NCBI GenBank assembly: GCA_025350885.1
Contig: JANXXA010000251.1
Location: forward strand, 1-5,878
DNA: 5,878 nt
Source of the DNA: Phenylobacterium sp.
Lineage (GTDB): Bacteria; Pseudomonadota; Alphaproteobacteria; Caulobacterales; Caulobacteraceae
Direction of reading: 5' to 3'
Below, in pieces: positions 1 through 5,810 of this stretch. The stretch's first letter is position 1, and the number at the start of each line of letters is the position of its first letter. The notes beneath the pieces were generated by a model. That model saw only the letters and a program-made list of their open reading frames with translations, was not told where the DNA came from and searched no databases. A program made the translations under genes and the position numbers.

Positions 1-1
1 C

Positions 2-160
2 CAGATCAGCATCGGCTCGCCCGGGGCCGCCGCCGGCGCGGCGACGGCGGCGCTGCAGGGCGACGCCATCCCGCCGACCATCACGGTGCGGCAGGGCGAA
101 GCGATCAACATCTTCGTGGCGCGCGACCTGGACTTCTCCGCCGTGGAGCCGGTGCGATGA
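2..160 (+). CDS. virB10: VirB10/TrbI-family T4SS protein, C-terminal end only (5' truncated by window)
   Basis: The reading frame is open from base 2 to the TGA at 158-160 and gives the last 52 residues of a protein. Near its end it reads IPPTITVRQGEAINIFVARD followed by LDFSAV, which matches the conserved C-terminus of VirB10/TrbI proteins. In that family this part belongs to the periplasmic/outer-membrane core domain of the type IV secretion channel; the full protein also has an inner-membrane anchor and a proline-rich linker, neither of which is in this window. The stop codon overlaps the virB11 start (ATGA), the usual virB10-virB11 order. A TrbI name is possible if the system is of the conjugative Trb type. 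The remainder of the gene, and presumably other virB genes, lie to the left. Confidence 0.85.
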   Translation, partial: QISIGSPGAAAGAATAALQGDAIPPTITVRQGEAINIFVARDLDFSAVEPVR

Positions 161-1146
161 TCGCCGAGCCCGCCGTCTATCTGCGTACCTACCTCGCGCC
201 CCTGGCGGGGCTGCTTGAGCGGCCGGAAGTCACCGACATCTTCATCAACGCTCCCGGCGAAGCCTGGATCGAGACGGTGACCGGGGCCATCGAACGGCAC
301 GCCGCGCCGCAGCTCGACGAGACGACATTGTGGAGACTGGCGCGGCAGATCGCCAGCCTGTCGCACCAGGGCGTCAACCGCGAGCATCCGTTGCTCGCCG
401 CGACCCTGCCCGATGGCGAGCGCGTGCAGATCATCGCGCCGCCGGCCACGCGCGGGCACGTCGCGATCGCCGTGCGTAAACACGTGGTGTCGGACCTCAG
501 CCTGGACGATTACGAACGCGCCAGCGCATTTGCGGCCACGCGCACGGACGGCCAGTCGGACGCGGCCAGGGTCGATACTGAACTCCGCTCGCTGCTCGAT
601 GCGGGTCGTTCGGCGGAATTTCTCCGGGCGGCGGTCCGTCACCGCAAGAACATCGTCATCGCCGGCGGCACCTCGACGGGCAAGACCACATTTCTCAACG
701 CCCTGCTCAAGGAAGTCCCACGCGAGGAGCGGCTGATCCTCATCGAAGACGCCGCCGAGGTACAGCTCGACCATCCCAATGCGCTCGGCCTGATCGCCGT
801 GCGTGGCGAGAACGGCGAGGCCCGGGTTACCGCCGACGACCTGTTGCAGGCGTCCCTGCGCATGCGCCCCGATCGGATCATCCTGGGCGAACTCCGCGGC
901 CGGGAGGCGGCGACCTTCCTGCGCGCCGTCAACACCGGCCACCCCGGGTCGATCACCACCATCCACGCCGACAGTCCGCGCGGGGCCGTGGATCAGCTGA
1001 CCCTGCTGGTGCTGCAGGCCGGCCTCAACCTCGGCCGTGCGGAAATCTCCGACTATGTCCGCGGCATCGTCGATGTCTTCGTGCAGCTGACCCGGCGCGA
1101 CGGCCGCCGGGTGATTTCCGAGATCGCCTTCCAGCAGCAGGCGTGA
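157..1146 (+). CDS. virB11: VirB11-family P-type DNA transfer / secretion ATPase
   Basis: This is a cytoplasmic hexameric ATPase that powers assembly and substrate transfer in type IV secretion systems. The 329-residue length is normal for VirB11. An N-terminal domain (about residues 1-130) precedes the RecA-like domain. Visible motifs are Walker A GGTSTGKT (170-177, Lys176), the Asp box LILIEDAAEV (193-202), Walker B IILGE (241-245) and the His box GHPGSITTIHADSP (261-274). No key residue is missing, so it should be an active ATPase. The ATG at 157 overlaps the virB10 stop and has GGAG (145-148) 8 nt upstream, which supports the start. The following hupE-like gene overlaps its stop by GTGA. 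The related PilT/GspE ATPases are less likely, given the VirB10 neighbour and the VirB11-like length. Confidence 0.96.
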   Translation: MIAEPAVYLRTYLAPLAGLLERPEVTDIFINAPGEAWIETVTGAIERHAAPQLDETTLWRLARQIASLSHQGVNREHPLLAATLPDGERVQIIAPPATRGHVAIAVRKHVVSDLSLDDYERASAFAATRTDGQSDAARVDTELRSLLDAGRSAEFLRAAVRHRKNIVIAGGTSTGKTTFLNALLKEVPREERLILIEDAAEVQLDHPNALGLIAVRGENGEARVTADDLLQASLRMRPDRIILGELRGREAATFLRAVNTGHPGSITTIHADSPRGAVDQLTLLVLQAGLNLGRAEISDYVRGIVDVFVQLTRRDGRRVISEIAFQQQA

Positions 1147-1754
1147 GCGCGATGCGCGCGCGCCAGGCCCTTGCGGGCGCAGCGCTGCTGCTGGCAGGCT
1201 GGCTGACCGCCGGGCCGGCGCTGGCCCACAGCGGCACGGGCCTGCCCGGCGGCTTTCTCTCCGGATTCCTGCACCCGCTCAGCGGTTTCGACCACCTTCT
1301 GGCCATGGTGTCGGTGGGCCTCTGGGGGGCGTTTCTCGGACGGCCGCTGATCGTCGCCTTGCCGGTGATCTTCCCAACGGTCATGGCGCTCGGCGGCGCT
1401 ATGGGCATGGCCAATGTGCCGCTGCCGAGGGTGGAAATCGGCATCGCCATCTCGGTTCTGGTGATGGGTGGCGTGATCGCCGCGGCCTACCGCGCGCCGA
1501 TCTGGCTGGCCTGCGGCATCGTCGGTGTCTTCGCGATCTTCCATGGCTACGCCCATGGCCGCGAACTGCCTTCCGCCGCCGATCCGATCGGCTACAGCGT
1601 CGGCTTCGTGCTGGCGACCGGCATGCTGCACGTCGCCGGCATCGGCATCGGCGTGCTCAATGATCGCCCGGGCGGCGTCGTGGTGACCCGCGGGCTTGGC
1701 GCCGCTGTCGCCCTGTGCGGCGTCTATTTCCTGTTCAGGGCGCTGACAGCATGA
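1143..1754 (+). CDS. HupE/UreJ-family membrane protein (putative Ni/Co transporter)
   Basis: HupE/UreJ proteins are small inner-membrane secondary transporters, generally linked to nickel or cobalt uptake for hydrogenase or urease. This 203-residue product has an N-terminal signal-like segment ending in ALA before His29, then the family signature HPLSGFDHLL (44-53; His44, Asp50, His51). Further histidines follow in FHGYAHGREL (133-142) and GMLHVAG (160-166). About six hydrophobic segments, counting the leader, cover most of the length. These histidines and Asp50 are the likely metal ligands. The GTG at 1143 overlaps the virB11 stop by 4 nt; an ATG at 1152, giving 200 residues and a conventional signal peptide, is an equally plausible start because neither has a strong ribosome-binding site. 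No hydrogenase or urease gene is in the window, so the metal is inferred from the family only. Confidence 0.88.
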   Translation: MSAMRARQALAGAALLLAGWLTAGPALAHSGTGLPGGFLSGFLHPLSGFDHLLAMVSVGLWGAFLGRPLIVALPVIFPTVMALGGAMGMANVPLPRVEIGIAISVLVMGGVIAAAYRAPIWLACGIVGVFAIFHGYAHGRELPSAADPIGYSVGFVLATGMLHVAGIGIGVLNDRPGGVVVTRGLGAAVALCGVYFLFRALTA

Positions 1755-2236
1755 GGGGCGGAGCTCTCCCGCCGGCCCTACTAGCGGCGGCGCTGGGCCT
1801 TGCGCTGGCCTTCGTTCCGCGCCGGGCGATCGCCCCCGGCGCGGCCGTATTCGCCGGCGTGGCCGTGGCCGTCAGCCTGGCGCGGATCGATCCGGCCTGG
1901 GCCGATGCGATATTCTATGCGTGCTGGGCGAGCGTGATCGTCACAGCCCTCTCGGTTCACCTGCCAAGGCCGCTGGGGCTCCGCGCGGGCGTGCTGCTGG
2001 CCGCCAACGCCGGGCTATGGGCGGGCGCGGTCATCGCCGCCGCCGGCGCGCCGCTCGATCTGGCCAAGGCATTGCCCTGGGTGCTTATCTGTCTGCCCGC
2101 GAGCCTGTTGGTCTCCCGCAGGATGGGCATCGCGATCAAGGTGGTCGCCAGCTGGCTGGTGGCCGTCTCTGTCCTCGCCGCCGCCCTGCCCACGCTCATC
2201 CCAACCCCGGGCTATGTCGGAGACCACATGCAATGA
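1751..2236 (+). CDS. Uncharacterised multi-span membrane protein between hupE-like and DUF4198 genes
   Basis: I do not recognise a named family. The product is 161 residues and almost wholly hydrophobic, with about six candidate membrane segments (roughly 6-23, 27-44, 50-68, 77-99, 108-122 and 126-149). Short basic turns (PRR at 23-25, SRRMG at 122-126) suggest cytoplasmic loops. It has almost no histidine or cysteine clusters, so it does not look like a metal-binding protein itself; it may be a partner subunit of the transporter encoded before it. The ATG at 1751 overlaps the preceding stop (ATGA) and has AGGG at 1737-1740. The frame stays open upstream to an ATG at 1715, but that would overlap the HupE-like gene by 40 nt and add a charged N-terminus, so 1751 is preferred. 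Its own stop overlaps the next start. Confidence 0.85.
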   Translation: MRGGALPPALLAAALGLALAFVPRRAIAPGAAVFAGVAVAVSLARIDPAWADAIFYACWASVIVTALSVHLPRPLGLRAGVLLAANAGLWAGAVIAAAGAPLDLAKALPWVLICLPASLLVSRRMGIAIKVVASWLVAVSVLAAALPTLIPTPGYVGDHMQ

Positions 2237-3090
2237 ACCTGCCTCGAACCTTTGCACGAACCCTGCTGCGCATCGGGCTGGGTATGGCGGCGGCCGCGAT
2301 CTCCGCAGCGGCGGTGGCGCACGATTTCTGGGTGCAGCCCTTCAAGTTCTGGATCGCGCCGAACAGTGCGGTGATGACCACCCTGCAGGTGGGCCATGGC
2401 GAGTTCCGCCAGCGTTGGACGGCCGAAGCCGGGCGCGTGGTCCGCTTCAACAGCATCGGGCCCGGCGGCGTCGTTACCGACCACTTGCGCGAGCTTCGGG
2501 TGGGGTCGATGGACCAGGACCACCTCATCGCCTTCGGCCGGCCGGGTACGCACATCCTCGTCCTGCAGACCAACTCTGCGCAGAGCACGCTGCCGGGCAT
2601 TCGATTTACCGACTATCTCAAGCAGGAAGGCCTGACACCGGCGCTGGAGCTGCGGAAACAGACGCGCACGGAAGACCAGCCCGGTCGCGAAATCTACAGC
2701 CGCCGCGCCAAGGCGCTGGTGCAGGTCGGACCGGCAAGCGACACGCCGCAGCCGTGGGTGACGAAGCCCGTCGGCGTGAGCCTGGAGATCGTGCCGGAGG
2801 TCAATCCCTACGCCGTCGGCGCCGGCCAGGATCTGCCGGTCCGTGTGTTGCTCGAGGGCCGTCCTCTGCCTGGCGCGACGGTCATGCTGAACAATCTGCA
2901 ATTCGATGGTCGCCCTGTTCAGACGGTCCTCACCGACGCCGCTGGCCGCGCGGTGTTCCGGTTTCCGAGGACCGGCGCCTGGCAATTGAACGTTCTGTGG
3001 ACCCGCGCGCTTAAGGGAAACCCCAAGGCGGATTTCGACACCACGTTCTCGAGCCTGACTTTGGGATTTTCGCCCGCGGTCGCCCATTGA
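2233..3090 (+). CDS. Secreted DUF4198-family protein (putative periplasmic metal-uptake accessory)
   Basis: The product is 285 residues. A signal peptide covers about 1-29 (cleavage after AVA), and the mature protein begins with HDFWVQP (30-36), a characteristic opening of DUF4198 proteins. Other family-like segments are REIYSRRAKALVQVG (152-166), LEIVPEVNPY (184-193), LPVRVLLEGRPLPGATV (201-217), the TDAAGRAVFRFP stretch (234-245) and an FDTTFSSLTL strand (269-278). The family is predicted to be beta-rich and periplasmic and is often found with nickel/cobalt transport or TonB-dependent receptor genes. The N-terminal His30-Asp31 could bind metal in the mature protein; this is inference. The ATG at 2233 overlaps the preceding stop (ATGA) and has GGAG at 2219-2222. 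A much longer frame reading from 1921 is an upstream extension, not the real start. Confidence 0.88.
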   Translation: MNLPRTFARTLLRIGLGMAAAAISAAAVAHDFWVQPFKFWIAPNSAVMTTLQVGHGEFRQRWTAEAGRVVRFNSIGPGGVVTDHLRELRVGSMDQDHLIAFGRPGTHILVLQTNSAQSTLPGIRFTDYLKQEGLTPALELRKQTRTEDQPGREIYSRRAKALVQVGPASDTPQPWVTKPVGVSLEIVPEVNPYAVGAGQDLPVRVLLEGRPLPGATVMLNNLQFDGRPVQTVLTDAAGRAVFRFPRTGAWQLNVLWTRALKGNPKADFDTTFSSLTLGFSPAVAH

Positions 3091-3116
3091 CCCCACGCCT
3101 CCACCCGGCTTCGGCC

Positions 3117-3123
3117 AAGGAAG
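3117..3123 (+). promoter_or_regulatory. Ribosome-binding site of the lipoprotein hydrolase
   Basis: AAGGAAG lies 7 nt before the ATG at 3131, in the 40-nt gap after the DUF4198 gene. It supports the 3131 start and shows that this gene can be translated independently, unlike the overlapped genes before it. I see no clear -35/-10 pair or terminator hairpin in the gap, so readthrough from the upstream block is possible. Confidence 0.6.
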
Positions 3124-3130
3124 ATCAGCC

Positions 3131-4234
3131 ATGACCGCCAAGCTTTCGTTCACGCTCCTTGCCGCCGTCTCAACCTTCGCGCTGGCCACGGCGGGCTGTT
3201 CGAAGAAGGCCGATGTCCCCGCCGCGCAGGCGATCACTGACGCGGCGGCTGACATGCCCGCCGCCACCACGATGCCGACAGCGGGTCCGGAGATGCAGAA
3301 GGTGCTCGACCATCTGGCGCTGCTCGGCGGCAAGCCCATCGAAACCCTTGAACCGGCCGAGGCGCGCAAACAGCCGACGCCGGCCGACGCCGTCAAGGCG
3401 CTGATGAAGGAACAGGGGATGAGCACGGCGCCCGATCCCGCCGTCACCACGAAGAATGTCACCTACCCCGCAGGCGCCGGGATGCAGAACGCGCGGGTCT
3501 ATGTCCCGACCGGCGTCAAGGGCCCGATGCCCGTCGTCCTCTACATCCACGGCGGTGGCTGGGTGATCGCCGACATCGACGTCTATGACTCCAGCCCACG
3601 CGCGCTGGCCAAGGCGACGGGCGCGATCATCGTCTCCATCGAGTACCGCCACGCCCCCGAGGCCAAGTTCCCCGCCGCCCACGACGACGCCAACGCCGCG
3701 TATCAGTGGGTTCTCGCCAACGCCGCCAAGTGGGGCGGCGACCCGAAGAAGATCGCTATCGTCGGCGAAAGCGCCGGCGGCAACATGGCGGTCGATGTCG
3801 CCATTGCCGCCCGCGACAAGGGCTGGGCCAAGCCCCTGGCGGTGGTCGCGGTCTATCCGGTCGCCAACACCTCGCCCGACACCGGGTCGAAGAAGACCTT
3901 CGTCAAGGCCAAGCCGCTCAACACGCCGATGCTGACCTGGTTCTTCAAGCACACGCTGTCCAGCCCCGACCAGGCCGCCGATCCGCGCCTCAACCTGGTC
4001 GCCGCCAAGCTGGACGGTCTGCCGCCCACGACCATCATCCTGGCGCAGATCGATCCCCTGCACGACGACGGCGCGGGTCTCGCCGACAAGCTGCGCGCCG
4101 CCGGCGTCACTGTCGACCTCAAGGAATACGCCGGGGTCACCCACGAATTCTTCGGCATGGGCGCGGTGGTCCCCGCGGCCAAAGAGGCGGAGGACTACGC
4201 CGCTGGCAAGCTGAAAGCCGCCTTCGGGACGTGA
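3131..4234 (+). CDS. Putative lipoprotein alpha/beta hydrolase, HSL-type (esterase family IV)
   Basis: This is probably an esterase/lipase acting on acyl esters at the cell envelope; the substrate is unknown. The protein has 367 residues. A signal segment ends at ATAGC with Cys23, an acceptable though not ideal lipobox (Thr at -3), so lipid anchoring is likely but not certain. Residues 24-105 are an Ala/Pro-rich linker and a short helical region. The hydrolase core then shows the oxyanion motif HGGGW (140-144), YRHAPEAKFP (172-181), the nucleophile elbow GESAGG (212-217, Ser214), DPL (308-310, Asp308) and THEF (337-340, His338). Ser214-Asp308-His338 therefore form a complete catalytic triad. 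The usual HGF around the catalytic His is HEF here. Lysine makes up about 7-8% of residues, against about 1% in VirB11. It converges with the NTF2-like gene. Confidence 0.93.
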   Translation: MTAKLSFTLLAAVSTFALATAGCSKKADVPAAQAITDAAADMPAATTMPTAGPEMQKVLDHLALLGGKPIETLEPAEARKQPTPADAVKALMKEQGMSTAPDPAVTTKNVTYPAGAGMQNARVYVPTGVKGPMPVVLYIHGGGWVIADIDVYDSSPRALAKATGAIIVSIEYRHAPEAKFPAAHDDANAAYQWVLANAAKWGGDPKKIAIVGESAGGNMAVDVAIAARDKGWAKPLAVVAVYPVANTSPDTGSKKTFVKAKPLNTPMLTWFFKHTLSSPDQAADPRLNLVAAKLDGLPPTTIILAQIDPLHDDGAGLADKLRAAGVTVDLKEYAGVTHEFFGMGAVVPAAKEAEDYAAGKLKAAFGT

Positions 4235-4313
4235 GGCGCAAGCCCCGCGACACCCGAGCTGGAGAACCGCTCAGCTTGGTGACCTGGGAGTTTGGTTGCG
4301 GACCGTCGTCAGC

Positions 4314-4344
4314 GGGCTGATTTTTCGGCCAAGCGGTCCAGCCC
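4314..4344. terminator. Weak hairpin between convergent genes, possible terminator
   Basis: GGGCTG (4314-4319) is complementary to CAGCCC (4339-4344). Inside the loop, GGCC (4327-4330) can pair with GGTC (4335-4338), with one G-U pair, around an AAGC tetraloop. The only T run (4321-4325) is in the 5' side of the loop rather than after the stem, so this is not a classical intrinsic terminator on either strand. It is noted because it is the only notable pairing I found in the 110-nt gap between converging stop codons (4235-4344). Confidence 0.25.
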
Positions 4345-4887
4345 TCAAGATTTCGGGTCAGCCGCCCGCGACGACCAGTGCACGTGGACGATTTTCCACA
4401 CGCCGGACACCCGCCGCAGGACCATGGTCTCCGTCGTGATCCGGTCGATGTCGCGATTTTTGTACCGGCCCTGGGTGCGGCCGTCGCTGGCGATCCAGGC
4501 CAGATCGCCGCTGACGCCGCCGCTTCGCCGCGTCATCCGCGAGCCCACGGCCTGCGAGAACGCGGCGTCGGCCGCCAGGTGCTGGGCCGCATACTGGGCC
4601 TTGGAACGCTCGGTTTCTCCACCTTCGAAAACGACAAGGGCGGTGGAAAGGAGGCCAGCGGCTGTAGTCGTGTCCCCCCGGTCAAGGGCCGCGTGAAAGG
4701 CGTCCACCACCTTGGCGGCGGCCGGGAGAGGCGTGGCCTCCGCCGATGCCGCGGGCTTGGGCTGAGCGGTCGGGTGGGCAATCACCGCAGTCCCGGCCCC
4801 GATCATCGCGACCGCCGCGAAGAGCCCGCAGAGGCGGGCGGACGGCCTGGCCTTGGCGCGGCTTAAGGGGTTTTTTGTCTGAGGCAT
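4345..4887 (-). CDS. Exported NTF2-like (DUF4440/SnoaL-type) protein
   Basis: The product is 180 residues. A basic N-terminus (residues 1-18) and hydrophobic core (about 20-36) end in VIA before His38, which indicates a Sec signal peptide and a periplasmic location. A short Pro/Ala linker follows. Residues 59-173 fit the NTF2-like cone fold: a helix with VVDAFHAALDRGD (60-72), the segment ETERSKAQYAAQHL (91-104), and C-terminal strands ending VWKIVHVHWSS (163-173). The family contains both enzymes and ligand-binding proteins, so no reaction can be assigned. From memory, close relatives occur near copper-resistance genes in sphingomonads; nothing in this window confirms that. The ATG at 4887 is chosen because GGAG (4894-4897 on the complement) sits 6 nt upstream. 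An in-frame GTG at 4899 would place that site inside the coding region. Confidence 0.87.
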   Translation of the reverse strand: MPQTKNPLSRAKARPSARLCGLFAAVAMIGAGTAVIAHPTAQPKPAASAEATPLPAAAKVVDAFHAALDRGDTTTAAGLLSTALVVFEGGETERSKAQYAAQHLAADAAFSQAVGSRMTRRSGGVSGDLAWIASDGRTQGRYKNRDIDRITTETMVLRRVSGVWKIVHVHWSSRAADPKS

Positions 4888-5031
4888 GAGTGGCTCCACA
4901 ATGCGGGTGCGACGGGTGCATGAAGATAGATTTGTTTGAAGGCTCCAGCGTTCGCCCGAGCCTGATCGAGATCAAAGCGGAACCAATACAGTGAGGGTTA
5001 CCTTGTGGCAGGCGAGAAGGGACCCATCGCC
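4888..5031. promoter_or_regulatory. Divergent intergenic promoter region
   Basis: This 144-nt region separates the leftward NTF2-like gene from the rightward membrane-protein genes and must hold both promoters. It is visibly more A+T-rich than its surroundings around 4920-4940. On the minus strand TATCTT (4923-4928) is a candidate -10. On the plus strand TACCTT (4999-5004) or TACAGT (4987-4992) are candidates, the former better spaced from the FNR-type box. The purine-rich AGAAGGGA (5015-5022) is the ribosome-binding site for the ATG at 5032, with a 9-nt spacer. Confidence 0.5.
4962..4975 (+). promoter_or_regulatory. FNR/FixK-type binding site (anaerobox)
   Basis: CTGAT-CGAG-ATCAA matches the FNR/FixK/CRP-type consensus TTGAT-N4-ATCAA at 9 of 10 defined positions. 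It lies in the divergent intergenic region, centred at about 4968.5. A weak -10-like TACCTT (4999-5004) would put a rightward transcription start near 5011 and the box near -42, the usual class II activation position for FNR-type regulators. A leftward effect on the NTF2-like gene is possible, but the spacing is less clear. This predicts low-oxygen or redox control of the downstream membrane-protein genes. I saw no other copy of the box in the window. Confidence 0.65.
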
Positions 5032-5316
5032 ATGGCAAACTTAGCAGAGACCCGCGTCATCCGCGCCCGGCTGCCTCTGGTTCGCTGCGCAGGCGCGGGC
5101 GCGGTCGCCCTCGGGGCGCTCTTCGTACTCTGCTGGATCGCCGCGGCGCTCGGATGGGCCAGCGGCAGCCACATGTACGTCTCGCTGTTCACCCTTGCGC
5201 CAGTCGGCTCGACGATGGCTTTGGCGGCGGGACTCTGCTGGTCGCTCGGGTTTGGCGCCCTTGGCGGCGCGCTGGTCGCCCTGGCGTTCAATGCCCTGGC
5301 CTTCCTCGAACGGTGA
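5032..5316 (+). CDS. Small two- to three-span membrane protein, possibly DUF5676-like
   Basis: The product is 94 residues with a basic N-terminus, a membrane segment at about 22-41, an SHM motif (46-48), and a long glycine-rich hydrophobic stretch at about 58-90. That stretch has a GLCW..GFGALGGAL pattern and ends NAL near the C-terminus. Size and layout resemble the small DUF5676 membrane proteins (short first segment, then a G/W-rich hairpin ending in an N-L motif), but the match is judged by eye and is uncertain. The ATG at 5032 has AGAAGGGA upstream. A GTG at 5005 would add nine residues but lies upstream of the transcription start predicted from the FNR-type box. The stop overlaps the next gene by GTGA. 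Confidence 0.75.
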   Translation: MANLAETRVIRARLPLVRCAGAGAVALGALFVLCWIAAALGWASGSHMYVSLFTLAPVGSTMALAAGLCWSLGFGALGGALVALAFNALAFLER

Positions 5317-5810
5317 GCCCTCATGGTCGGCAGTCCCCACGGACCCGGTTTCGGCGCGCCGCTGCTGGGCTGATCGGCGCCTGCGCGGCCTACCAACTGG
5401 TCCTCGGCGCCTATTTCGTGGTGTTCCGCCGGCCGATCCTGCCCGAAGACCTGCGCTTCCTCGGCGCGACGGCTGAGCGACTTGTCGTGGTTCTGCCTCG
5501 CCTCGAACCATGGCTGGACCTGGTTTTCGCGGTCCTCGGCGGACAGATGGCGGCGCTCGGCGTGCTTCTGGCCGGGTTCGCAGCGCGGCTTGCGCGAAGC
5601 AGAGCCATGGATGAGCATGAGCTTGTTCTGCTTGGTCTCGCGGGGCTCTTGTCCGTGGCGTCGATGAGCGCCGCGAACTTTGCCCTCGAGTCGAACTTCC
5701 GCTGGCTCTTGATCGTCCCAGTACTGGCTTGGTCGATAGGCGTTGCGTTGGCTGCCCTGGGGTCCGGCGCAGCGCGGGTGGACGCGGGGAAGGGCCTGCA
5801 TGACGGCTGA
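5313..5810 (+). CDS. Uncharacterised four-span membrane protein with LPED motif
   Basis: The product is 165 residues. A basic N-terminus (7 Arg/His in the first 15) is followed by about four membrane segments (16-38, 67-90, 103-125, 131-150). The loop after the first segment carries FRRPILPEDLRFLG (38-51), and the third and fourth segments are joined by NFALESNFRW (122-131). I believe this pattern recurs in unannotated alphaproteobacterial membrane proteins, but I cannot name the family or a function. The GTG at 5313 overlaps the previous stop (GTGA). It has no evident ribosome-binding site, which suggests translation by re-initiation after the upstream gene. The frame is open further upstream, to 5154, but that part lies over the previous gene and has low-complexity shadow composition. 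It is likely co-transcribed with its neighbours under the FNR-type box. Confidence 0.78.
   Translation: MSPHGRQSPRTRFRRAAAGLIGACAAYQLVLGAYFVVFRRPILPEDLRFLGATAERLVVVLPRLEPWLDLVFAVLGGQMAALGVLLAGFAARLARSRAMDEHELVLLGLAGLLSVASMSAANFALESNFRWLLIVPVLAWSIGVALAALGSGAARVDAGKGLHDG

Noticed and set aside
1921..2232. N-terminal extension of the DUF4198 protein
   Set aside because: The extension is Arg/Gly-rich shadow sequence over the membrane-protein gene. The signal peptide begins exactly at the ATG at 2233.
2212..3462. Long minus-strand open frame of 416 codons opposite the DUF4198 and hydrolase genes
   Set aside because: Its composition (Arg, His and Gln-rich, no recognisable motif) is that of an antisense shadow in high-GC DNA, and it spans two well-supported plus-strand genes.
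3170..4144. Minus-strand open frame of 324 codons opposite the hydrolase
   Set aside because: It lies wholly within the hydrolase gene, which has a complete catalytic triad; the shadow is Gly/Val/Asp/Arg-rich with no domain pattern.
4251..4276. Possible palindrome around AGCT repeats near 4258 and 4273
   Set aside because: Only 4-5 pairs can form around a 10-nt loop and no T run follows, so it is within chance expectation.
4378..4866. Plus-strand open frame of 162 codons opposite the NTF2-like gene
   Set aside because: The minus-strand product has a signal peptide and NTF2-like motifs; the plus-strand product is a Gly/Arg-rich shadow.
5154..5312. N-terminal extension of the four-span membrane protein
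   Set aside because: It overlaps the small membrane-protein gene and has no protein-like character until the GTG at 5313.
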